Position numbers and translations under genes: made by a program
The notes under the pieces: generated by a model
What the model was told of the DNA's origin: nothing
Database searches by the model: none
What the model saw: only the letters and a program-made list of their open reading frames with translations
Source: Mycolicibacterium canariasense
Lineage (GTDB): Bacteria; Actinomycetota; Actinomycetes; Mycobacteriales; Mycobacteriaceae
Direction: 5' to 3'
Assembly: GCF_002101555.1 (NCBI RefSeq)
Contig: NZ_LQOL01000052.1
Span: 62,001-126,000 of the forward strand
DNA: 64,000 bases
Part shown: in pieces, positions 1-12,000 of the stretch
Layout: each line of letters opens with the position of its first letter
Position numbering within the stretch: position 1 is the first letter of the stretch

Positions 1-3000
1 CACGACGAGCTGGCGGCACAGTGGCGCACGGCCGAACACCCCATCGGCGGCGCCACCATCGCCGACCTGCTGGCCGAGCGCGCGGCCTCCTGCCCGAACG
101 ACACCGCGCTCGTCTTCGGCGCCGAACGGCTCACCTACGCCGAACTCGACGAGCGAATCAACCGGCTGGCCCGGTTGCTGATCGCGCACGGCGCCCGGCC
201 GGAACAGGTGGTGGCACTGGCGCTGCCGCGGTCGTTGGACATGGTGGTGGCGCTGTTCGCCGTGCTGCGCACCGGCGCGGCGTACCTGCCGCTGGAACGC
301 GACTACCCGCTGGCCCGGCTCACCGGCATGCTCGACGACGCCCGGCCGGTGCTGCTGGTGTGCCCGGAATCCAGCACCGAACTGACAGCACACCAGATCG
401 GTCTCGGCGCCGCCGTCCTGAGCCCGGACAGTGCGACGGTGATCGAGGCGCTCGCCCAGACCCCCGGAACCGCGCTGTCGGACGACGAACTCGGCGCCTT
501 CACCGGAGCCGACCGGCTGGAGTACCCGGCATACGTGATCTTCACCTCGGGTTCCACCGGCCGCCCCAAGGGGGTCGTGACGCCGTACCGCGGCCTGACC
601 AACATGCAGCTCAACCACCGGGCTGAGATCTTCGACCCGGCCGTCGCCAAGGCCGGCGGTCGGCGGCTGCGGGTCGCGCACACCGTGTCGTTCTCCTTCG
701 ACATGTCGTGGGAGGAATTGCTCTGGCTCGTCGAGGGTCACGAGGTGCACATCTGCGACGAGGACCTGCGCCGCGACGCCACCGCACTGGTGGCCTACTG
801 CCACGAGCACCGGATCGACGTCGTCAACGTCACCCCGAGCTACGCGCACCACCTCTTCGCCGAAGGCCTCCTCGACGCGGGCCGGCACGCCCCGACCCTG
901 GTGCTGCTGGGTGGGGAAGCGGTGTCCGAGGACGTCTGGAACCGGTTGCGCGACAGGCCGGACAGCACGGGTTACAACCTCTACGGCCCCACCGAATACA
1001 CCATCAACACCCTCGGCGGCGGTACCGACGACAGCGTCACCCCGACCGTCGGCCGGCCCATCTGGAACACCCGCGCGTACATCCTGGACGCCTGGCTGCG
1101 CCCGGTCCGCGACGGGGTTATCGGCGAACTGTACATCGCCGGAACGGGTTTGGCGCGTGGCTATCTGCACCGCGCCGGCCTGACCGCGGACCGATTCGTC
1201 GCCGACCCGAACAACCCCGGTGGGCGGATGTACCGCACCGGTGATCTGGTGGCGCGGCGTGCCGACGCCAGCGGCATCCTGGATTTCTTCGGCCGCAGCG
1301 ACGATCAGGTGAAGATCCGCGGCTACCGGGTGGAACTCGGTGAGGTGGCCGCGGCGCTGCAGGCGCTGCCGGGTATTCGGCACGCAACCGTCGTCGTACG
1401 GTCGGGCATCGCGGGATCGGGTACCAACACCAAACAGCTCGCCGGCTACGTGGTGCCCGAATCACCCTGCAATCCGGCGGAATTGGCGGTCGAACTGCGG
1501 TCAGCCCTGACCCAGACGCTGCCCGACTACATGGTGCCCGCCCTGTACGGCGTCCTGGACACCGTGCCGCTCACCGTCAACGGCAAGCTCGACACCAAGG
1601 CCCTGCCCGAACCCGTCACGCCGGCGTCCGGTCCCACCCGCGCCCCGCGCGACCATCGCGAAGAGCTGCTGGCCGGCATCTTCGCCGACGTGCTCGGCCT
1701 GTCAGAAGTGGGTATCGACGACGACTTCTTCACCCTCGGCGGGGACAGCATCTCCTCGATCGCGGTCTCGGGCAAGGCACGCAAGGCCGGCCTGCAGCTC
1801 ACACCGCGGGACATCTTCCGGCGTCGCACGGTCTCCGCGCTGGCAGCCTCGGTCACCGAGACCGCCCCGGCGGCGACTGTCGCGGACAGCGGAATCGGAC
1901 CGATCACCGCGACGCCGATACTCGCCGAGACGGCGCAGTCCGACACCCCGCTGGCGAACTTCTACCAGTCGATGGTGCTGGCCACCCCGGCCGAAATCAC
2001 CAGCGAACAACTGGAACTGGTCCTGCAGACTGTCCTCGGCGGGCACGACATGTTGCGGGCCCGGCTGGACCGGACCGCGACCGGCTGGACGCTGACCGTT
2101 CCCCCGGCGACACCGAGATTCGCCGTCAGCCGGCGACCCGGTGCCGTCACCGGCGCCGTCGTCGCCGCCGCGGCTGCCGAATTGGATCCGGCCACCGGCA
2201 CCATGGTGCGGGCGGTCTGGCATGAGGAAGCGAAGCAGCTGCTGCTCGTCATCCACCACCTGGTGATCGACGGCGTGTCCTGGCGCATCCTCACCGAGGA
2301 TCTGTCGCGCGCCTGGGCCGACGTGGCCGCGGGCCGCGTCCCGACTGTCGACCCGGTGCCAACCTCGTACCGGACCTGGTCCGAAACCATCGGTGCGGCC
2401 ACGTTCACCGACGAGATCGAACACTGGAACCGCGTGCTGGCCACGCCGGACCCGGACCTCGGCCACCGGCCGCTGGACTCCGCTCTCGACGTCGCGGAAA
2501 CCACGGTCCACCACAGTGTTTCGTTGTCGCCCGAGCTCAGCACGGCACTGCTGGCCGAGGTGCCGGCCGCCATGTACGGCGGTGTGAACGACGTGCTGCT
2601 GACCGGTCTGAGCCTGGCCCTGGCCCAGTGGCGCGCCGACCGTGGCCATACCGACGCACGCGCCACCCTGCTCAGCCTCGAAGGCCATGGCCGCGAATCC
2701 GACCTTCTCCCCGTCGCTTCGCTCGCCCGGGATCGTTCCCCCGTCGCTTCGCTCGCCCAGGATCTGGATCTATCCCGCACCGTCGGCTGGTTCACCTCCA
2801 TCTACCCGGTCGCCATCGACCCCGGCACGGTGCCGTGGGCCGAGGTTCTCGCCGCCGGCCCGGCATTGGCGACGGCAGCCAAGGCGGTCAAGGAGCAACT
2901 GCGCACCGTCCCCAACCGCGGTCTCGGCTACGGCGTGCTGCGCTACCTCGACCCGACGGCACCGGTACACGGTGCGGCACCGCAGATCCTGTTCAACTAC

Positions 3001-6000
3001 CTGGGCCGGTTCGCCGGGGGAGCCGGACGGGACTGGGAGGCCGTCGCCGACATCGGGGCGCTGCGCGAAGGCGTCGACAACTCCAATCCGGCCATGCCCC
3101 TGGAGATCAACGCCCTCGCCGAGGACGGTGCCGAGGGCACCGTCCTGACCATGACGCTGTCCTGGCCGGCCGGGCTGATCGCCGCCGCCGACGTCCACCA
3201 GCTGGCGGCGATGTGGACCGATGCGCTCGACGCGCTAACCCGGTGCCGGGCACTGACAGGCCACACCCCGTCGGACTTCGATCTCATCGCGATCAGCCAG
3301 GACGACCTCGACGACTGGGAGCACCTCGGTGAGATCGAGGACGTGCTCCCCCTGCTGCCACTGCAGGAAGGCATGTACTTCCACAGCGCCTTCCTCGAGG
3401 CGGGCCCCGACGGCGTCGTCGACACCTACCGGGTACAGCAGATCGCCGAGATCAGCGGACCCCTCGACATCGCGCTGCTGCGCGCCGCCGTCACCGCGAC
3501 CGTGTGTCGCCACCAGGCGCTGCGGGCCGGGTTCCGCGAACTGCGAGACGGGAGGATCGCCCAGGTCATTTTCTCCGACCCGGCCATCGAATTCGCCGTG
3601 TCCACGGGTGACGTGAAAAGTGTTGCCGAACAACAGCTATCGCGGCCATTCATGTTGTCGGAGGCCCCGCTGGTCCGTTACGCCGTGGTATCGCTCAGCG
3701 ATACCGAGCACCGGCTGATCCAGACCATGCACCATATCGTCGCCGACGGCTGGTCCTACCCGGTGATCTTTGGCGACATCATCGCCCACTACAACGCGGG
3801 CCTCGGCGCGGCCACCGGCCTGGCGCCCGTGACGGCGACCCTACGCGACCACGTCGAGGCCACGATCGGTGCGAACCGCGATGCCGCCCGGGCGATATGG
3901 TCCGACGCCCTGGACGGGGCGCAACCCACCATCCTGTTCGCCGCCGGGCGGGAGACCATCGGCGCGCACCGCAGCGCCGTGCGCAGGGTGTCCCCGGAGC
4001 TGACCGCCGCACTCACCCGGACCGCCCGGGACCGGGGCGTCACCCCCAGCACCGTGTTGCACGGAGCGTGGGGCCTGCTGCTCGGTCGGTTGCTGGACCG
4101 CACCCGGGTGGTCTTCGGTTCCACCGTCTCCGGCCGCGGGGGAGAGCTGGCCGGCACGGATTCCCTTGTCGGACTGCTCATCAACACCCTGCCGGTACCG
4201 ATGGCATGGCAGCACGACACCCCGATCGGCGCCGTCATGGTGGCCCTGCAGGATCAGCAGAGCGGCTTGCTCGACGCCCAACAGCTCGGCTTGGCCGAAT
4301 TGGCGAAGTTGGCCGGCGTCCGCGGGTTCTTCGACACCATGGTCGTGGTCGAGAACTTCCCGGCCACCGGCACCGAGACTCCGGATGATCCCCGGGCGCT
4401 GACGTTCCACCGCTTCACCGGAACCGACGCCCCGCACTACCCGCTGTCGTTCGTCGCTTATCTCGACGAACGACTCGGCATCGAGATCAAGTACGACGCC
4501 GACGTGGTGACCGCTACCCAGGCCGAGCGGTACGCCGAACGGGTGGAACGTATCCTGGCCGCCTTCGCCGAGAACCCGGACGCCCCCGTCGCCACCGTGG
4601 ACCTGCGCACCGACGCCGAACGCGCCCGGGTGATCGCCGATGTCGCCCGCCCCGGACCCGACCGCACTCTGGTCGAGCTCTTCGCGGGCGTCGTGACCCG
4701 GACCCCGGACGCGGTGGCCGTCAGCTGCGGAGCCGAACGGCTCACCTACGCTGAACTCGACGCCCGTTCCACAGCAGTGGCTGCGGCGCTCGCCGACCTC
4801 GGTGTCGGCGCGGAATCCCGGGTGGCGGTCGCGCTCCCGCGCTCCACCGAGTTGATCGTCGGTCTGCTGGCCGTGCTCAAGGCCGGGGGCGCCTATGTTC
4901 CGCTGGACATCGACTCGCCGGCGGCACGGCTGCACCACATCGTCACCGACGCGGCCCCGGTCTGCGTCCTCACCGACACACCGGACCGGGTGCCCACCGG
5001 ATCGGCCCGCACCGTGCTGCTCGCCGATGCCGCGCGGCACGCCGGACCCGCCCCGCAGGTGCGGGTCGACCCCGACCATCCCGCCTACGTCATCTACACC
5101 TCCGGGTCCACCGGTGTTCCGAAGGGCGTGACCGTCGCGCACCGCCAGGTTGCCGCACTATTCGACAGCGCCACAACGCTGTTCGAGTTCGGCCCGACGG
5201 ACGTGTGGACCATGTTCCACTCCGCTGCCTTCGACTTCTCGGTCTGGGAACTGTGGGGCGCGCTGTCGTACGGCGGGCGACTGGTGATTGTCGAGCAGGA
5301 CGTGGCACGGGACCCGGACCGCTTCATCGACCTGCTCGGCGACGAGGGCGTGACGGTGCTCAACCAGACGCCGTCGGCGTTCTATCCCCTCATCGACGCC
5401 GACCGGCGCCGTCGCCGGACGCTGGCCCTGCGCTACATCGTGTTCGGTGGCGAAGCCCTGGACACCAGCCGGCTGACCGGCTGGTACGAACGACACCGCC
5501 CGGACACACCGCAGCTGGTCAATATGTACGGCATTACCGAGACCTGCGTGCACGTCTCGTTCCGTCCACTCACCGCGACCGACGCCACGGATGCCCGCAG
5601 TGTGATCGGCGGACCCCTGCCGGGCCTGCAGATTCACCTGCTCGACAACGCCCTGCAACCGGTACCCACCGGCGTGATCGGTGAGATGTACGTTGCCGGA
5701 GGCCAACTCGCGCGCGGCTACGCCGGCCGGGCCGGCCTCACCGCCTCCCGGTTCGTCGCCAACCCGTTCGATCCGAACGGTGAGCGGCTGTACCGCAGCG
5801 GGGACACCGCGATGTGGGCCGAGGACGGTGAACTCGTCTACATCGGCCGCTCCGACCAGCAGGTCAAGGTCCGCGGCTACCGCATCGAGCTGGGTGAGGT
5901 GGAGTCGGCGCTCGCCGCGCTGCCGGGCATCACCAATGCTGCCGCCGCCGTCCACCCTGATGCGGCGGGCCGGGCCAGGCTGATCGGCTATCTGGTCGGC

Positions 6001-9000
6001 GAGTCCGATTTCGCCGCCGCCCGAGACGAACTCGCCGCGCGACTACCCGGCTACATGGTGCCCGCCGTACTCATCGGCCTCGACGCGCTGCCGCTCACGG
6101 TCAACGGCAAACTGGACCGCGCCGCGCTGCCGGCACCCGCTGAAACCGTGGCCACGCTCGTACCCGTGGGAACCGACCAGGGTGTCGCCGGCATGCTCGC
6201 CGCGCTGTACACCGAGATCCTGGGCACCGACGTCGGAGTGGACGACGACTTCTTCGCGATGGGCGGCGACAGCATCATCGCCATCCAACTGGTCAACCGG
6301 GCCCGCCGTCTCGGCGTGCGGATCACCCCGCAACAGGTGTTCACCGCCCGCACCCCGGCAGGTCTTGCCGAGGCGGCCGGAAGCCCTGCGGTCCAACTCG
6401 AAACGGCCGCCGACGACTCAGGACCAGACCTCGGTGAGGTCATGCTGACCCCGATCGTGCAACGGCTCGCCGAACTGGGCGGTACCGTGTCCCGGTTCAA
6501 TCAGGCCGAACTGCTGCGCACGCCCGCCGGCGCCACTCACGAGCGGCTCGAGGCCGCCGTCAACGCCGTCGTGGCCCGACACGACGCGCTACGGCTGCGC
6601 CTGCACCGGCCCGCACCCACCCTCTGGTCACTGGAAACCACAGCGGGTGAACAGGTCACGGTCCGGCACGTGGACGCCGCCGGTATCGACGACGACGCTC
6701 TGCGGGCATTGATCGGCACCGAATCCGACGCCGCCGCCGACCGCCTCGACCCCGAAGCCGGCTCCGTCCTGCAGGCGGTGTGGTTCGATTTGGGCGCCGA
6801 ACGGCAAGGACGGCTGCTGCTGGTGGCCCACCACCTCACCGTCGACGCCGTGTCCTGGCGGATCCTCGTCGACGATCTCGGCGAAGCCTGGAACCGGCAG
6901 CGGCTGGCACCCGTGCCGACGTCGCTGCGCACCTACGCCCGGGCGGTCAACGAGAACGCCCAGCAGGCCGCCCGACTGGCCGAATTCGAACATTGGACCG
7001 CCACCCTGGCACCCGGCGGCGAACTCGACCCGCAGGCCGCCACGTTCGGTCTCACCGTCGGGGATACCCGGGATCACGAGATCCGGCTGACCGCCGCCGA
7101 GACGCTGCCGCTGCTGACCACGGTGCCCGCCGCCGCGAATGCCGACGTCAACGAAACGCTGGTGGCCGCCTTGCACGTCGCGGTGCAGCGCTGGCGCATC
7201 GCTCGCGGGGGCGTGGCCGACGCGCCGTTCGTCCTCGACCTGGAACGGCACGGCCGCGACGGCTGGGGCGACGACCTCGATCTGTCCCGCACCGTCGGCT
7301 GGTTCACCGCCATCGCACCGGTCCGGCTCGCCGGGTCATCAATCCCCGTCGCTTCGCTCGCCGAGGGCGCGGGTGACCACCACCTGGCCGTGCTCAAGGA
7401 CGTCAAGGAACGGCTGCGCTCGGTCCCCGACCGCGGGCTGGGCTACGGCCAATTGCGGTACTGCAACCCGCGCACCGCGGCGGCGCTGGGCCGACTCGCG
7501 CCACCGCAGGTGCTGTTCAACTATCTGGGCCGCTGGGCCTCGGATTCCGACGGTGACTGGGAGTCGGCACCGGAGGTGCATGCCCTACGGGTGGCACCCG
7601 ACCCCGACCTGGGCACGCCGTACCTGCTGGAGATCAACGTCATCTGCGACGAGACGCAGGACGGCCCACGGCTGCGCGCGACACTGACCTACCCGGACGG
7701 CGAGTTCGCCGGCTCCGTCCGGGACCTCGCGGACCACTGGACGGCCGTGCTGCGCGAATTCGGCAGCCTGGCGACGGCGAGCGGTGCCTTGACCCCGTCG
7801 GATCTGCCGCTGGTGGACCTGACCCAGCAGCAGATCGACCACATCACCGAAAGTGAAGCGGTGGAGACGATCTGGCCGCTGTCCCCACTGCAGGAAGGTG
7901 TCTACTTCCAGGCGCGGTATTCCGACGCCGCGGTGTACATCGTGCAGAACGTGTTCGACTTCGCCGAACGGGTCGACACGACGGCGCTCGCCGCGGCCGT
8001 CGCGGCGGTGATGCGCCGCAACCCCGTGCTGCGGTCGGGCTTCCGAGCCGACGAGCTGCCGCACCCGGTGGCGGTCATCGCCGAAAACCCCACGTGCGAA
8101 CCGGAAGTCGTCGACCTCACCGGGCTCGCGGCGGATCACGCGAAAGACCGGGTCGCGGCCATCACTGCACAGGAGCGGCTGCGCACCTTCGACATCACCC
8201 GAGCACCGCTGGTCCGGCTCACCGTGCTGCGTACCGCCGAGACCGACCGGCTCATCTTGAGCTACCACTTCCTGCTGCTGGACGGCTGGTCGCGCGAACA
8301 ACTACTACGCGAACTGTTCGCCGAATACGCGGCCGCCAAACGCGGCACCCCGGCGAACCTTCCGCTGCCGCATGCAGAATTCACCGACTACCTGCGCTGG
8401 CTGTCCACGCAGGACCGCACCGAGTCCGGCCGGCAATGGAGCCGGGCCCTGGCCGACCTTCCGGCTCCCACGCTGGTGGTGCCCGCGGCTGTCGGTACCG
8501 CGCCGACCCTGGCCCTGCGGCTGGACTTCTTCCTCACCGAGGGGCAGACAAGCCGACTGTCCCAGATCGCCCGGGATTGCGGGGTGACCCTGAATGCGTT
8601 GATCAGCACCGCGCTCGCACTGGTGCTGGCCTACGAGACCGGAAGTGACGATGTGGTCTTCGGCTCGACGGTCGCCGGGCGTCCCACCGACATCGACGGG
8701 ATCGACGCGGTCATCGGGCTGTTCCTCAACACGGTGCCGACCCGGGTGCGTCTGCGGCCGCAGGTAACCGTCGCCGACGCGATGCGTGCCGTGCAGAGCG
8801 ACCGCCTGCTGTTGATGGACCACGAATACCTGGGGCTCGGCGATATCCAGCGCGCCGTCGGCCAGCAGGGAACCCTGTTCGACAGTCTCTATGTGCTGCA
8901 GAACTTCCTGGACGACGACACCTTCACCGACATGGAGACCGAGTACGGGATCGTCGGCCACGATTCGATCGACGCCTCGCACTACCCGCTGACCTGGGTG

Positions 9001-12000
9001 GCCTCACCCGGGCGCCGACTGTGGATGAAACTGGAGTATCGGCCCGACGTGGTGGACCGCGCGCACGCGCAGCGACTGCTGGACCGGCTACGGCAGGTCC
9101 TGCTCGGGATGGATCCGGCCGCGACCCTGGCCGCGGCCGAGCTGGTGCTCCCCGAGGAAGCCGATAGGCAACTCGCCCAGGCCGATTCGACCCGGCATCC
9201 GTTGCCTGAGGCGACCGTCATCGATCTGCTCGCCGAGCGTAGCCGCACCGCCGGCGGCCACACCGCGCTGGTGTGTGGCGCCCAGAGCATCGATTTCGGA
9301 CAGCTCGACGCCGAGGTGAACCGGATGGCCGCGGTGCTGCGGGCACGCGGGATCGGTGCGGAAACCACGGTGGCACTGGCCATCCCACGGTCCATCACCG
9401 CGGTGGTGGCGTTGTTCGCGGTACTGCGCTCCGGTGCGGCATACCTGCCGCTGGAACTCGACTATCCCGACGACCGACTGGCCGTCATGCTCACCGACGG
9501 GCAGCCGGCCGCCATCATCACCACCCGCGCGGTGGCCGGCCGGATCGGTGCCGTGGCAGTGGCATCCTGCCCGGTACTGGTGTTGGACGACCCCGAGACG
9601 GCCGCCGAACTCGCGGCGGCGCCGGCGATCTGGGACGGTCACCGCCCCGGTCTGGACGAACCGGCCTACGTCATCTACACATCCGGCTCCACCGGCAAAC
9701 CGAAGGGTGTGCTCACCCCGCACCGCGGGCTGACCAACATGCACCTGAACCACCGGGAGGCCATCTTCGCTCCGGCCATCGCCAAGGCCGGCGGCCGGCG
9801 GCTGCGCATCGCGCACACCGTGTCGTTCTCCTTCGACATGTCGTGGGAGGAACTGCTGTGGCTGATCGAGGGTCACGAGGTGCACATCTGCGACGAGGAC
9901 CTGCGCCGCGACGCCACCGCACTGGTGGCCTACTGCCACGAACATCGGATCGACGTCATCAACGTCACCCCGACCTACGCGCAACTGCTGATCGAACAGG
10001 GCCTGCTGGACCGCGGCTCTTCCCGTGCGGCTTCGCTCGCCCCCGAGGGGCACGCACCCGTGCTGGTACTGCTCGGCGGTGAGGCCGTGTCGGCCACGGT
10101 GTGGAATCGCTTGCGCGACAGCGACACCAGCTACGGCTACAACCTGTACGGGCCCACCGAATACACCATCAACACCCTCGGCGGCGGTACCGACGACAGC
10201 ACAACCCCGACCGTGGGCACCCCGATCTGGAACACCCGCGCCTACATCCTGGACGCCTGGCTGCGCCCGGTGCCGGACGGCACCCCGGGTGAGCTGTACA
10301 TCGCCGGTGCCGGGCTGGCCCGCGGCTACCTGCGTCAGCCCGCCCTGAGCGCCGGGCGGTTCGTCGCCAATCCGTTCGAGGCCAGCGGCGACGAGGATGC
10401 GCGGATGTACCGGACCGGTGACCTGGTCGTCCGCCGCCCCGACGGCAACCTGGACTTCCTGGGCCGCACCGATGATCAGGTCAAGATCCGCGGCTACCGG
10501 GTGGAGCTCGGGGACATCGAGGCGGCCCTGGCCGCACACCCCGACGTCGGGCAGGCCGCCGTCGTCGCCCGTCCCGACCCGAACACCTCGGGATCGCATC
10601 GGCTGATCGGCTATCTCGTCGCGGCCGGTTCACGTGCGGATGATGCGGACCTGATCCGGCGGGTGCGCGGCCACCTGAAGACGGTGCTGCCCGGCTACAT
10701 GGTGCCCTCGGCGATGGCCGTGCTCGACGCCCTGCCGATGACCGACAACGGCAAGCTCGACACCCGGGCGCTACCCGAGGTGGCGCAGCAGCGCCCGGCG
10801 AGCCGGCCACCGCAGACGCCGACGGAGGAGACGCTGTGCGGGCTGTTCGCCGAGGTTCTCGGCCTGGACGAGGTGGGGGTGGATGACGACTTCTTCGACC
10901 TGGGCGGGCATTCGCTGGTCAGTATCCGGCTGATCAACCGGGTACGTGCCGACCTGGGCGTCGAGATGTCCATCCGGGACGTCTTCGACGCGCCCACCGT
11001 GGGCGAGCTCGCCGCACTCCTGGACGAGCGGCCGCGCATGATCGCGCGCCCCGAACTGGTCGTGCTGCCGCGACCCGACCGGATTCCGGCGTCCCCGGCC
11101 CAACAGCGGCTGCTCATGCTGGACCGCCTCGGCGAGAACGGTTCGGCCTACAACTACCCGCTGGCCTTCCAGGTGCAGGGGCCGTTGCGACTGGACGTCC
11201 TGGATGACGCACTGGCCGACGTTCTCGCTCGACACGAGGCGCTGCGCACCGTATTCGCCGAAGACGACGGCGAGTACGTCCAGCAGATCCTGCCGAAGGG
11301 ATCGCGGGCGCCCATCGAGCTGCTCGACGCCGCCGACGCCGACCGGCAGATCGCCACCGCAGTGCAACGGCCGTTCGATCTGAGCGTCGAGATACCGATA
11401 CGGGTCAGCGTGCTCCGCACGGCATCCGACGAGTACACCGTCGTGCTGCTGTTGCATCACATCGCTACCGACGAGTGGTCGGACGGGCCTTTCCTGGCCG
11501 ATCTCAACCAGGCTTACGCGGCCAGGCTCGGCGGTGCACCGGCCGCGCTTGCCGCCTTGCCGGTGCAGTACGCCGACTACACGCTGTGGCAGCGCGACCT
11601 GCTCGACCGGGTCGCCGACCAGCAGCGCCAGTTCTGGCGTACGGCACTGGCTGGGGCGCCCGACGAGCTCGCGCTGCCCACCGACCGGCCCCGCCCGCCG
11701 CGACCCAGCGGCGCCGGCGGTGTCGCCTACGTCGACATCCCGTCGGAAACCGCTGCGGCACTGCGCTATCTGGCCACCCGTCACCAGGTCAGCCCGCTGA
11801 TGCTGCTCCATGCCGGGGTGGCCGCGGTGCTGCACCGGCTCGGCGCCGGCGACGACATCGTCGTGGGCACACCGGTGGCCGGCCGCGACGAGGCGGCACT
11901 GAGCGAGGTGATCGGCTTCTTCGTCAACACCGTGGTGCTGCGCGCCGATGTGTCGGGCAACCCCACGTTCGACGAACTGCTGGCCAGGGTGCGCACCGCC

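Noticed and set aside
2226..2240. AAGCGAAGCAG as a further element copy
   Set aside because: Only the GCGAAGC core is present. The flanks do not match, and the same heptamer occurs by chance elsewhere (for example near 34325 and 59485).
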